9,200 nt of DNA from Oscillospiraceae bacterium (lineage in GTDB: Bacteria > Bacillota > Clostridia > UMGS1883): positions 1-9,200 of the forward strand of contig SVJI01000048.1 of the NCBI GenBank assembly GCA_015069065.1, read 5' to 3'. The translations under genes were made by a program, and so were the position numbers. The notes under the pieces were generated by a model. The model did no database searches, had not been told where the DNA came from, and worked only from the letters and a program-made list of their open reading frames with translations. Shown one piece after another: positions 1-6,724 of the stretch. Every line of letters begins with the position of its first letter. Position 1 is the stretch's first letter.

Positions 1-299
1 TTATCCATACCTGCAACTGAATCATAGCAGAATGTATCTCCTGCATATATTTCGACTAAATCATGTACCAAACACATCTTAATTACTCTATCACTGTCCA
101 CTCCCTCTGGCGCAAGATCGGAAAAAAGCATAGCCATGAGAGCAATATGCCATGAATGCTCCGCATCAGTTTCACGGCGGGATTTATCTGCCAAAAGTGT
201 CTGGCGGTAAACAGATTTCATTTTATCTGCAATAATCAGAAACTCCAGCTTTTTATTGAAATTTTCGTTCATATCTCCTTTGTATATTCTTGCATCCAT
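1..299 (-). CDS. HD-domain phosphohydrolase (YfbR/COG1896-like), 3'-truncated
   Basis: Only the first 99 codons are in the window; the rest continues beyond position 1. Seen: ETDAEHSWHIALMAM with His48, then LVHDLVEIYAGDTF with His79-Asp80, Glu83 and Asp88. Together these give the H...HD metal site and the AGDT segment of the YfbR/HDDC2-type HD family (PF13023-like), whose studied members are 5'-deoxynucleotidases. I prefer the ATG at 299: a strong AGGAGG (312-307) lies 7 bases upstream, while the alternative in-frame ATG at 272, which would give a neat 4-base ATGA overlap, has its AAGGAG only 2 bases away. The preferred start places 31 bases inside the aminopeptidase gene and adds the N-terminal residues MDARIYKGD. 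A nucleotide-related role would fit with tmk in the same run, but this is inference and the substrate is unknown. Confidence 0.85.
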   Translation of the reverse strand, partial: MDARIYKGDMNENFNKKLEFLIIADKMKSVYRQTLLADKSRRETDAEHSWHIALMAMLFSDLAPEGVDSDRVIKMCLVHDLVEIYAGDTFCYDSVAGMD

Positions 300-2014
300 A
301 TTGCTTCCTCCTCTGTAAGATAAGGCAGAATTAGTCTGCGGCAAGTACAGTTATACTCATTCACCCACTGCATTTCATCCCTACTTAAAAGCTCCGGCAT
401 AATTGCCGCCGTTCCAACAGGACAAAAATTTAACACCTCAAAGCAAAGAAACCTGCCATACTCTGTTTCAAATGCATTTTTTACACACAGATGGTTCTCT
501 GTTCTGATACCAAATTTCCCTTCAACATAAACTCCCGGTTCATCAGTAACAGTCATATTGCAAAGCAGCTTTTCATCACACTTACCTGAAAGCCTCTGAG
601 GTCCCTCATGAACACCGAGCATATAGCCTACTCCATGTCCTGTGCTGCAGCGGTAATCAATTCCCTTTTTCCAAAGTGGAGTCCGTGCAAGGGCATCAAG
701 TTCACAGCAGCGCGTACCATCGGGAAAAACTGACGCCGCAATAGCAATATGACTTTTCAGCACAAGGGTAAAGTGCTCTTTCATTTCATCAGATATATTA
801 CCCATTGCCAGAGTTCTCGTAGTGTCGGTAGTCCCCTCGAAATACTGACCGCCTGTATCAATCAGGAGAAAGCCCGACTTCCCTACTTTTGCACAATGAG
901 ATTTTTCAGGGCTATAATGCATCATCGCAGCATTTGCACCAAATGCCGCTATTGTATCAAATGCAGGAGAGTAATAACCGCTGTATTTTCTCCGATGCTT
1001 TTCGATAATGTCAACAACATCACATTCATCAAGATTTTCAGTGTTATAAATTTCGTAAAAAGCTTTTGTGAGTGCAATATTTTCCATCACATAAGCTTTT
1101 TTAATATTCTCCACTTCAACATCGTTTTTAACGCACTTAAGATTGTATATAAAATCTCTTACATCCTTTACCGCACAATGTACATTTTCTGTCAACGCAT
1201 AATTTGTCATTGAAAAATCTGTCGCAAGATATGCTTTTTCGTTTAAAGAAGAAACATCCTCAAAAACCTTTTCATAATCTGCCACTTTTATATTATTCAT
1301 TTTAAAATATTGTGACACATCCTCAGTAATTTTTCGCTTATCAACATAAATTGTTACGGAAGAATCTGTCATAAGAAGATAGGAAAGCACAACAGGCGTA
1401 TGCACAACATCCTTCCCGCGTATATTTAAAAGCCACATTATACATTCGGGCATACATGTAAGATAATGCGTGAAGCTGCCGCTTTTCATCTGTTCTCTTA
1501 CTTTCTTAAGTTTTACCCCCACGTCCTCCCCGCTATACTTTTTATCTAAAATAAAAGCCTTTTCAACAGGTGCTGCAGGACGGTTTTTCCACACTGCAGA
1601 CGGGTCATATTTTGTATTGAATGGATTTTTTTTAAGCTTTGAAATAAGTTCTGAAAGCTGCTTTCTGGAAAAAAGTCTTCCGTCCACACCTATAGTTTCC
1701 CCATCTTCAAGCGTCTCTTTCAAAAATTCATGTATTTTCTGACAATCTCCCTCTGACGCCTTAAAAAGTCTGATGCCGCTGCCTTTAAGCTCTTTTTCTG
1801 CCTGAATATAATATCTGCCATCAGTCCACAAGCCTGCATCGTTACTGCTTACAACGAGTGTACCTGCCGAGCCGGTAAACCCACTTATATACTCCCTTAG
1901 TTTATAATGCTCAGAAATATATTCACTTAAATGCATATCCGCAGTCGGGATTATAACTGCGGATATGTTATGCTTATTCATATGATAACGCAAAGAATTT
2001 AAATTGCTACTCAT
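269..2014 (-). CDS. Xaa-Pro aminopeptidase, three-domain M24B type (XPNPEP1-like)
   Basis: This metallopeptidase removes an N-terminal residue preceding proline. At 581 residues it is the long form seen in human cytosolic aminopeptidase P1 and some bacteria, not the ~440-residue E. coli PepP or the ~360-residue short form. Two creatinase-like N-terminal domains cover about 5-300, followed by the pita-bread catalytic domain and a short C-terminal tail. All five metal ligands are present: Asp386 and Asp397 (LLIDTGG, TTDTTRT), His460 (STGHGVGY), Glu492 (TDEPGVY) and Glu506 (IRTEN). The substrate-site histidines 366 (MMHYSP) and 469 (GVHEGP) are also there, with spacing as in the human enzyme. 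There is no signal peptide, so it is cytosolic. AGGAGA lies 6 bases before the ATG, inside the end of tsaD, and ATGA overlap suggests translational coupling. The protein is rich in cysteine (17), which may fit an anaerobe. Confidence 0.94.
   Translation of the reverse strand: MSSNLNSLRYHMNKHNISAVIIPTADMHLSEYISEHYKLREYISGFTGSAGTLVVSSNDAGLWTDGRYYIQAEKELKGSGIRLFKASEGDCQKIHEFLKETLEDGETIGVDGRLFSRKQLSELISKLKKNPFNTKYDPSAVWKNRPAAPVEKAFILDKKYSGEDVGVKLKKVREQMKSGSFTHYLTCMPECIMWLLNIRGKDVVHTPVVLSYLLMTDSSVTIYVDKRKITEDVSQYFKMNNIKVADYEKVFEDVSSLNEKAYLATDFSMTNYALTENVHCAVKDVRDFIYNLKCVKNDVEVENIKKAYVMENIALTKAFYEIYNTENLDECDVVDIIEKHRRKYSGYYSPAFDTIAAFGANAAMMHYSPEKSHCAKVGKSGFLLIDTGGQYFEGTTDTTRTLAMGNISDEMKEHFTLVLKSHIAIAASVFPDGTRCCELDALARTPLWKKGIDYRCSTGHGVGYMLGVHEGPQRLSGKCDEKLLCNMTVTDEPGVYVEGKFGIRTENHLCVKNAFETEYGRFLCFEVLNFCPVGTAAIMPELLSRDEMQWVNEYNCTCRRLILPYLTEEEAIWMQEYTKEI
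300..312 (-). promoter_or_regulatory. Ribosome binding site that decides the HD-protein start
   Basis: AGGAGG at 312-307 is followed by a 7-base spacer and ATG at 299. It lies inside the codons for the Glu-Glu-Glu-Ala stretch near the aminopeptidase C-terminus. This near-perfect Shine-Dalgarno match favours 299 over the ATG at 272, whose AAGGAG (280-275) sits only 2 bases away. Confidence 0.7.
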
Positions 2015-3018
2015 AATACATCTCCTATGCTAAGCTGCGGAACAGCATTTAAATCAAGTTCCCCTCTAATTCCGGCTAAGTAATTAAAATACCCAGCACA
2101 GGAAATCATCGCCGCATTATCTGTACACAAATTTATAGGAGGGCAGTAAAATTCCAGTCCGTTTGCAGTTGCCTCACTCTCCATTTGGCTGCGCAGTAAT
2201 GAATTTGCAGCAACACCGCCTGCAATGGCGATTTTATCCACTCCGTGTTTCTTTGCAGCAGAAACAGTATTGTTAACCAATACATCGCATACAGCCTGCT
2301 GAAAAGATGCTGCAACATCTGCTGAGTTAATTTTCTCACCCTTTTGCTGTGCTGTATGTACATAGTTAATTACCGCCGTTTTTAATCCGCTGAAGCTAAA
2401 ATCATATCCCTTATGAGGGCGAGGGAATTTAATGGCCTGCGGATTTCCGCTCTCAGCCAGTTTATTAAGTTTAGGACCGCCAGGGTAACCAAGTCCCAGC
2501 ACTCGGGCAGCCTTATCAAACGCCTCCCCTGCCGCATCATCCGTTGTTGCACCGAGAACATCAAAGCTTCTGTAGTCCTTTATATGCAGAATATGACTGT
2601 GACCGCCTGATGCCACAAGGCTTACAAATGGCGGCTCAAGATTAGGGTAAGCAATATAATTTGCAGCAATATGTCCCTGTATATGATTCACGGGCACAAG
2701 CGGTTTATCAATCGCATATGCATAAGCTTTTGCAACAGAAACACCGACAAGCAATGCTCCCACAAGTCCGGGATTATAGGTAACTGCAACTGCATCCAGC
2801 TCTTGTGCGGTAATAGCCGCCTCTTTTAGCGCACTGTCAATCACATATATTATTTTATCAATATGCTTGCGTGATGCAATTTCAGGCACCACACCGCCAT
2901 AGAGAGTATGCAACGGAATTTGTGAGTACACAACATTTGACAGCACTGTTCTGCCGTTTTCTGTTACAGATGCTGCCGTTTCATCACATGATGTTTCTAT
3001 TCCCAGTATATATGACAT
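2011..3018 (-). CDS. tsaD: tRNA N6-adenosine threonylcarbamoyltransferase TsaD (Gcp/YgjD/Kae1)
   Basis: TsaD transfers the threonylcarbamoyl group from the Sua5 product to N6 of A37 in tRNA to give t6A, and in bacteria works with TsaB and TsaE. The 335-residue length is standard. Seen: the ASKHA-fold start GIETSCDETA at 6-15; the metal-binding NHIQGHIAAN with His112 and His116; SGGHSH from 138; GATTDDAAGEAFDKAARVLG at 156-175; SFSGLKT; the GGVAANSLLR nucleotide loop at 267-276; and the metal ligand Asp300 in CTDNAAM. The ATG is 2 bases after the preceding TAA and follows AAAGGAA at a normal distance. Its stop overlaps the next start as ATGA. In many Bacillota rimI sits just upstream of tsaD, and here the RimI domain keeps that place as part of a fusion. 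No tsaB or tsaE is visible, so they must be elsewhere in the genome. Identification is firm. Confidence 0.97.
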   Translation of the reverse strand: MSYILGIETSCDETAASVTENGRTVLSNVVYSQIPLHTLYGGVVPEIASRKHIDKIIYVIDSALKEAAITAQELDAVAVTYNPGLVGALLVGVSVAKAYAYAIDKPLVPVNHIQGHIAANYIAYPNLEPPFVSLVASGGHSHILHIKDYRSFDVLGATTDDAAGEAFDKAARVLGLGYPGGPKLNKLAESGNPQAIKFPRPHKGYDFSFSGLKTAVINYVHTAQQKGEKINSADVAASFQQAVCDVLVNNTVSAAKKHGVDKIAIAGGVAANSLLRSQMESEATANGLEFYCPPINLCTDNAAMISCAGYFNYLAGIRGELDLNAVPQLSIGDVL

Positions 3019-3020
3019 AT

Positions 3021-3881
3021 TTACCGTTCCTTTATTTCAAGTTTAAATAGTTTTGCATCTTCACCATTATCTTTATAATAGTTTTTCCGCACACCGATTT
3101 CTTCAAAGCCCACTGATTTGTAAAGAGATATTGCCGACAAATTGGATGAACGCACCTCCAGAAACACATTTGTGCAGCCGTGCTTTTTAAGTTCTTCTAT
3201 AACACAAATGAGCAGTTTTTTTCCCAGTCCGTATCTGCGCAGTTTATCACTTACGGCTATACGAAGAATTTCCCCCTCATCAGCTGCGTACATAAATATA
3301 CAATAGCCCAAAATAACCCCACAGCTTTTTAACACCATAACACTCTGCCTATCTATCGCTGACATAACAGAATTCTCACTCCACGCATCGGGGAAAATCT
3401 CTTTCTCCATGTGTGAAATTTTCTTAGCATCGTCAGGTTCTGCAAGGATGAAATCAGCGCGCGCAGACAACCCTTTTAAGACATAATCATAAATTTTTTC
3501 TGCTGTCTTTAAATATATATCAATATCTCCGCCGTATGGGTCATCGATATCCTCTGTTTCACCGGCAAATTCAGCAAGAGTCATAACCTTGCTATGGTCT
3601 GCATATTGTGAAAGCATTTCTTTTTGGGAATGTGTCATTGTTATTATAAGCGATGCTTCGTCCAGAATTTCGCTTGTAAGCTGCCGTGCAGTATGATTAT
3701 CGAGGTCAGTACCGTACCTTAAAACTGCTTCTTTTGAATTTTTTGCCGCACCTTGCGGAAAGCTTACTGCAATACCTGCAGAGCCTGCCGTATGCTCTCC
3801 TGTAACGGAGTTAAAAATAGCCTCCGCCATAGGACTTCTGCATGTGTTACCTGTACATACAAAAACTATATCCTTATTCAC
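3021..3881 (-). CDS. Fusion protein: YwlE-like arginine/tyrosine phosphatase + RimI-like N-acetyltransferase
   Basis: One uninterrupted 286-residue frame holds two enzymes. Residues 1-141 are a low-molecular-weight phosphatase: P-loop VCTGNTCRSPMAE with nucleophile Cys9 and Arg15, Thr13 at the position that marks protein-arginine phosphatases such as B. subtilis YwlE, and general acid Asp114 in DPYGGDIDIY. Residues about 142-286 are a GNAT domain of the RimI type (ribosomal protein S18 N-terminal alanine acetyltransferase): FPDAWS at 163-168, the strand EILRIAV at 204-210, the acetyl-CoA loop RRYGLGKK, and Glu242 and Tyr254, 12 residues apart like the catalytic pair of RimI. Both active sites look intact. 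The GTG start at 3881 overlaps the sua5 TGA by four bases; a later start would lose the phosphatase loop. Family knowledge suggests reversal of McsB-type arginine phosphorylation plus S18 acetylation, but the combined role is unknown. The acetyltransferase could have another substrate. Confidence 0.92.
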   Translation of the reverse strand: MNKDIVFVCTGNTCRSPMAEAIFNSVTGEHTAGSAGIAVSFPQGAAKNSKEAVLRYGTDLDNHTARQLTSEILDEASLIITMTHSQKEMLSQYADHSKVMTLAEFAGETEDIDDPYGGDIDIYLKTAEKIYDYVLKGLSARADFILAEPDDAKKISHMEKEIFPDAWSENSVMSAIDRQSVMVLKSCGVILGYCIFMYAADEGEILRIAVSDKLRRYGLGKKLLICVIEELKKHGCTNVFLEVRSSNLSAISLYKSVGFEEIGVRKNYYKDNGEDAKLFKLEIKER

Positions 3882-4876
3882 TTCATAATCACCCTGCCTC
3901 CTGCTGATTTAAACAGCCTGTTTCTCAGGGCTATTCCTATTCCCGATGTTTCCGGAAGCTGTGCAAAGACTACATCTGCCCCATCCTCGTCGGCTTTTCT
4001 CAGCAGGTAAAAAAGTCTCGCCGCATATTCAGCATCGGAATTTCCGGCATCATACACAATATCGGCAGCAATTCCTGCATCTGAGGCATTCTTAGCAATA
4101 ACACACACAGTTTCTCCCGAGCGTGTGTGTTTTTTATAATCAGATACATCCTCAATGACAATTACAGAAGCATTTGGGCTGTAATGTGTATATTTCATCC
4201 CCGGGCATTTCGGTGCCCCCTCAACCTCTCCTGCATAAACGACCTCTCCTATTACACTACGCATATCCTCTGGGGAAATCATACCCGGGCGAAGTATAAC
4301 AGGAACCTCTGTACTGAGGTCTATGACAGTTGATTCTATACCAATCATGGAGCTTCCGCCGTCAATAATCATATCAACTCTGCCGTCAAGGTCCTGTATG
4401 CAGTGCGTTGCAGTAGTGGGACTCGGACTTCCTGAAAGATTAGCACTGGGTGCCGCGATGGGAGTACCTGAAAGCTTTATAAGCACATTTGCAATACTGT
4501 GACTTGGAAGCCTTACCGCAACGGTATCGAGCCCTGCAGTAACACAATCGGGAATACCCGCCTTTTTCTTCAAAATCAAAGTAAGGGGACCTCCCCAGAA
4601 TTCCTCTGCAAGCTTTATCGCACTGGGTGGAATTTCTCTGGCAAACATCTCAAGGTCAGCAATATCACTGATATGTGATATAAGGGGGTTATCCATAGGT
4701 CTTCCCTTTGCACGGAAAATGTTTGCAACAGCATCGCTATTAAAAGTATCAGCACCTAAGCCATAAACGGTCTCGGTAGGAAAAGCCACAAGGCCGCCGT
4801 GTTTTATAACATCAGCAGCCTGTGAAAGCAATTCCATATCTATATTTGCAGGATCAATTTTAATAATTTTCGTCAC
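3878..4876 (-). CDS. sua5: L-threonylcarbamoyladenylate synthase, two-domain Sua5/YwlC type
   Basis: This enzyme makes threonylcarbamoyl-AMP from threonine, bicarbonate and ATP, the first step of the t6A modification at A37 of tRNAs reading ANN codons. The 332-residue protein is the long form. The YrdC domain covers about 13-208, with FPTETVYGLGA at 32-42, KGRPMDNPL at 57-65, APSANLSG at 142-149 and GIESTVID at 179-186. The characteristic linker PGMKYTHYSP follows at 225-234, then a Rossmann-like Sua5 domain to the end, including the ETSGIGIALRNRL stretch. The start is GTG at 4876: the only nearby ATG (4878) is out of frame and followed at once by TGA, and the next in-frame ATG, at codon 13, would remove the N-terminal strand. 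A GAAAGAAGAA stretch in the tmk end is the probable weak ribosome binding site. tsaD, the enzyme that uses the product, is two genes downstream. Confidence 0.95.
   Translation of the reverse strand: MTKIIKIDPANIDMELLSQAADVIKHGGLVAFPTETVYGLGADTFNSDAVANIFRAKGRPMDNPLISHISDIADLEMFAREIPPSAIKLAEEFWGGPLTLILKKKAGIPDCVTAGLDTVAVRLPSHSIANVLIKLSGTPIAAPSANLSGSPSPTTATHCIQDLDGRVDMIIDGGSSMIGIESTVIDLSTEVPVILRPGMISPEDMRSVIGEVVYAGEVEGAPKCPGMKYTHYSPNASVIVIEDVSDYKKHTRSGETVCVIAKNASDAGIAADIVYDAGNSDAEYAARLFYLLRKADEDGADVVFAQLPETSGIGIALRNRLFKSAGGRVIMK
3882..3902 (-). promoter_or_regulatory. AGGAGG site before the GTG start of the phosphatase-RimI fusion
   Basis: AGGAGG at 3902-3897 lies within the last codons of sua5. 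It is 15 bases from the GTG start at 3881, a long spacer, but a second purine run, AGGG (3895-3892), is 10 bases away. An out-of-frame ATG at 3886 (the penultimate sua5 codon) sits 10 bases from AGGAGG and reads only two codons to the sua5 stop. The fusion protein therefore probably depends on this site plus coupling to sua5 termination. Confidence 0.55.
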
Positions 4877-4881
4877 ATTTA
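4873..4881 (-). other. tmk stop / AUG-stop / GTG start junction
   Basis: Read on the minus strand, the junction is TAAATGTGA. The tmk stop TAA (4881-4879) is followed at once by ATG (4878) and TGA (4875), a one-codon start-stop. The real sua5 start GTG (4876-4874) overlaps both in another frame. The sequence is direct observation; any effect of the start-stop on Sua5 translation is inference. Confidence 0.6.
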
Positions 4882-5502
4882 TTCTTCTTTCGGTAATTTA
4901 TCAACCGCTGCAGCTATCTTCAGCGCAACTTCATCCACTGTTCCGGATGCATCAATTATTTCTATATTTTCATCTTTCAGCATAGAAAATACATCAAAAA
5001 ATTTTCTGCGTATTTTATCAAGTAGTGATGAATGTTCAAAAATTTCTACAGTAGCGCGGTTTGTGTCAATTCTTTCCTTTGACTTATCGGCATCAAGGTC
5101 AAGAAAGATACATAAATCCGGTTTACGTATATCAGGGCAGTTAAGATTCATGTCAATTACCCAGTTAATGTCACTGTCAAGCCCCTGATATGCAAAGGAC
5201 GAGTAATAATATCTGTCGGAAACAACATCAAAGCCTTTTTCAAGAGCCTGTTTTATTCCTGTATTCGGATTAACATTGTGGAAAACCCTGTCAGAAAGAA
5301 ACATCGCTGCAAGCTCAGACGCCGTGCGCGCGTAATTTCCACTCAACGCATCACGCAGAATACCTCCTGTAACCGATGCAGTAGGCTCTGCCGTTATGAA
5401 TACACGTCTGCCTTCATTTACCAGCTTTTGACGCAACTTTTCAATCTGGGTGCTTTTTCCCGCACCGTCAATCCCCTCAAATACTATAAATCTGCCTTTC
5501 AT
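4879..5502 (-). CDS. tmk: Thymidylate kinase (dTMP kinase)
   Basis: Tmk phosphorylates dTMP to dTDP with ATP in the cytosol, an essential step of dTTP synthesis. The 207-residue protein has the P-loop FEGIDGAGKST at 8-18; AEPTASVTG at 38-46, in the place of the dTMP-contacting EP segment; a FLSDR segment with Arg72; and the family signature DRYYYSSFAYQG starting at Asp96. The P-loop carries no arginine, while arginines occur in the lid region (RIDTNRATVEIFE, about 144-156), as in bacterial-type enzymes. Length is normal. The start ATG lies 13 bases after the aminotransferase stop, and the GAGGAG ribosome binding site overlaps that stop codon with an 8-base spacer, so translation may be coupled. 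The TAA is 2 bases before the Sua5 start. Tmk is next to DNA-polymerase-associated genes in many Bacillota, so this t6A-side neighbourhood differs. Identification is firm. Confidence 0.96.
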   Translation of the reverse strand: MKGRFIVFEGIDGAGKSTQIEKLRQKLVNEGRRVFITAEPTASVTGGILRDALSGNYARTASELAAMFLSDRVFHNVNPNTGIKQALEKGFDVVSDRYYYSSFAYQGLDSDINWVIDMNLNCPDIRKPDLCIFLDLDADKSKERIDTNRATVEIFEHSSLLDKIRRKFFDVFSMLKDENIEIIDASGTVDEVALKIAAAVDKLPKEE

Positions 5503-5515
5503 ACAGATATTCTCC

Positions 5516-6703
5516 TCACTTGTAGTATTTTTTCAGCACTGTACCGAGTCTCTTCACACCTTCAACAATTTTATCGTCAGGCATGGTGGAGAAATTCAGC
5601 CTGAAACCGTTATTAACCAAGCTCTGGTCAGTTGCAAAATTATTACCGGGAACAATCAATACCTTTTCCGCAATACACTCCTGACTTAACTTAAGAGTGT
5701 CAATTCCGGGCGCATTACACCATACAAAAAGCCCGCCGCCCGGTACTGTATAGGTGATTTCTTCAGGAAGATATTTCTTCATCGCATCAATCATAAGATT
5801 GCATTTTTTCTTATAAAGCTCACGCATTTTTTCTATCAATTCCACGATGTCGTAACGATTCATAAATTCAAGAGCGAGAAGCTGCGGAAGACATGGTGTG
5901 TGAACATCGGAAACCTGTTTTCCCAAAACAGCCTTTTCAGTAAATGTCTTGGGCGCAATAAGGTATCCAAGTCTTAATCCCGGAGCAAGTATTTTTGAAA
6001 AAGAACCGCTGTAAAGTACAACACCATCCTCGTCAAAGGATTTTATTGTTGGTAGTTTAACACCATCAAATGTAAGCTCACCGTAGGGGTTGTCCTCGAT
6101 GATAAAGATACCGTTATCACGCGCAATTTCATAAATCGCTTTTCTCTTTTCCACGCTCATTGTAACGCCTGAGGGATTCTGGAAATTTGGTATGGTATAA
6201 ATAAGCTTAACATTGGGTGTATTCTTTATTGCGTCCTTAAGCTTTTCTATATTCATGCCGTCACTCTCAACATCAACACCTACAAGGTTTGCACCGTAAG
6301 AACGGAATGCATTGAGTCCGCCTACAAAGGAGGGTGCCTCTACAATTACACTGTCCCCTTCGTTCAGGAGAATTTTAGAGGTTATTTCAATTGCCTGCTG
6401 ACCGCCGGAAACTATTGTAATTTCGTCCAAAGAAACCTCGATATTTTCCCTGTCCTTAACAAATTCTATAATCTTTTCACGAAGCGCAACATTACCCTCT
6501 GAAATACCGTACTGTAATGCGCCTACGGGATTATTCTTTAAAATGTCAGACGCTATCTGCGCAAGGGCTTCATTGGGAAAAAGTTCCGCAGCAGGATTTC
6601 CTCCTGCCAGAGAAATCATGGTCGGGTCCGCCATTGCTTTAAACATCTCACGGATTGCAGAGCCTTTAAGGCTTTTCATACGTTCAGATACTGAAAATTC
6701 CAT
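5516..6703 (-). CDS. PLP-dependent class I/II aminotransferase, LysN/KAT-like
   Basis: The 395-residue product is a fold-type I aminotransferase that closely resembles Thermus LysN (2-aminoadipate aminotransferase) and kynurenine-type enzymes. Seen: GSAIREMFK near the N-terminus, with Arg18 corresponding to the LysN substrate-gating arginine; SLAGGNPAAELFP at 31-43; SGGQQAIE around 99-106, the phosphate-binding turn; NFQNPSG with Asn176; EDNPYG with Asp204 and Tyr207; SGSFSK with the PLP-binding Lys237; Arg244 in PGLRLGY; and the carboxylate-binding Arg368 in GFRLNFS. There is no N-terminal winged-helix domain, so it is not a MocR regulator. A clear AAGGAGA lies 7 bases before the ATG. Family members transaminate a range of substrates, usually with 2-oxoglutarate/glutamate. 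The position after isocitrate dehydrogenase suggests that it uses the 2-oxoglutarate made there. The amino-acid substrate (aromatic, branched-chain or aminoadipate) cannot be told from sequence. Confidence 0.9.
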   Translation of the reverse strand: MEFSVSERMKSLKGSAIREMFKAMADPTMISLAGGNPAAELFPNEALAQIASDILKNNPVGALQYGISEGNVALREKIIEFVKDRENIEVSLDEITIVSGGQQAIEITSKILLNEGDSVIVEAPSFVGGLNAFRSYGANLVGVDVESDGMNIEKLKDAIKNTPNVKLIYTIPNFQNPSGVTMSVEKRKAIYEIARDNGIFIIEDNPYGELTFDGVKLPTIKSFDEDGVVLYSGSFSKILAPGLRLGYLIAPKTFTEKAVLGKQVSDVHTPCLPQLLALEFMNRYDIVELIEKMRELYKKKCNLMIDAMKKYLPEEITYTVPGGGLFVWCNAPGIDTLKLSQECIAEKVLIVPGNNFATDQSLVNNGFRLNFSTMPDDKIVEGVKRLGTVLKKYYK

Positions 6704-6724
6704 TTTTATATCTCCTTTATAATA

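Noticed and set aside
749..1742. Plus-strand frames at 749-1213 and 1470-1742
   Set aside because: They are antisense to the aminopeptidase gene, low in complexity (Phe, Ile, Ser rich) and lack any supporting motif.
5516..6703. MocR/GntR-type transcription regulator
   Set aside because: The aminotransferase fold starts within the first 30 residues and there is no N-terminal winged-helix domain.
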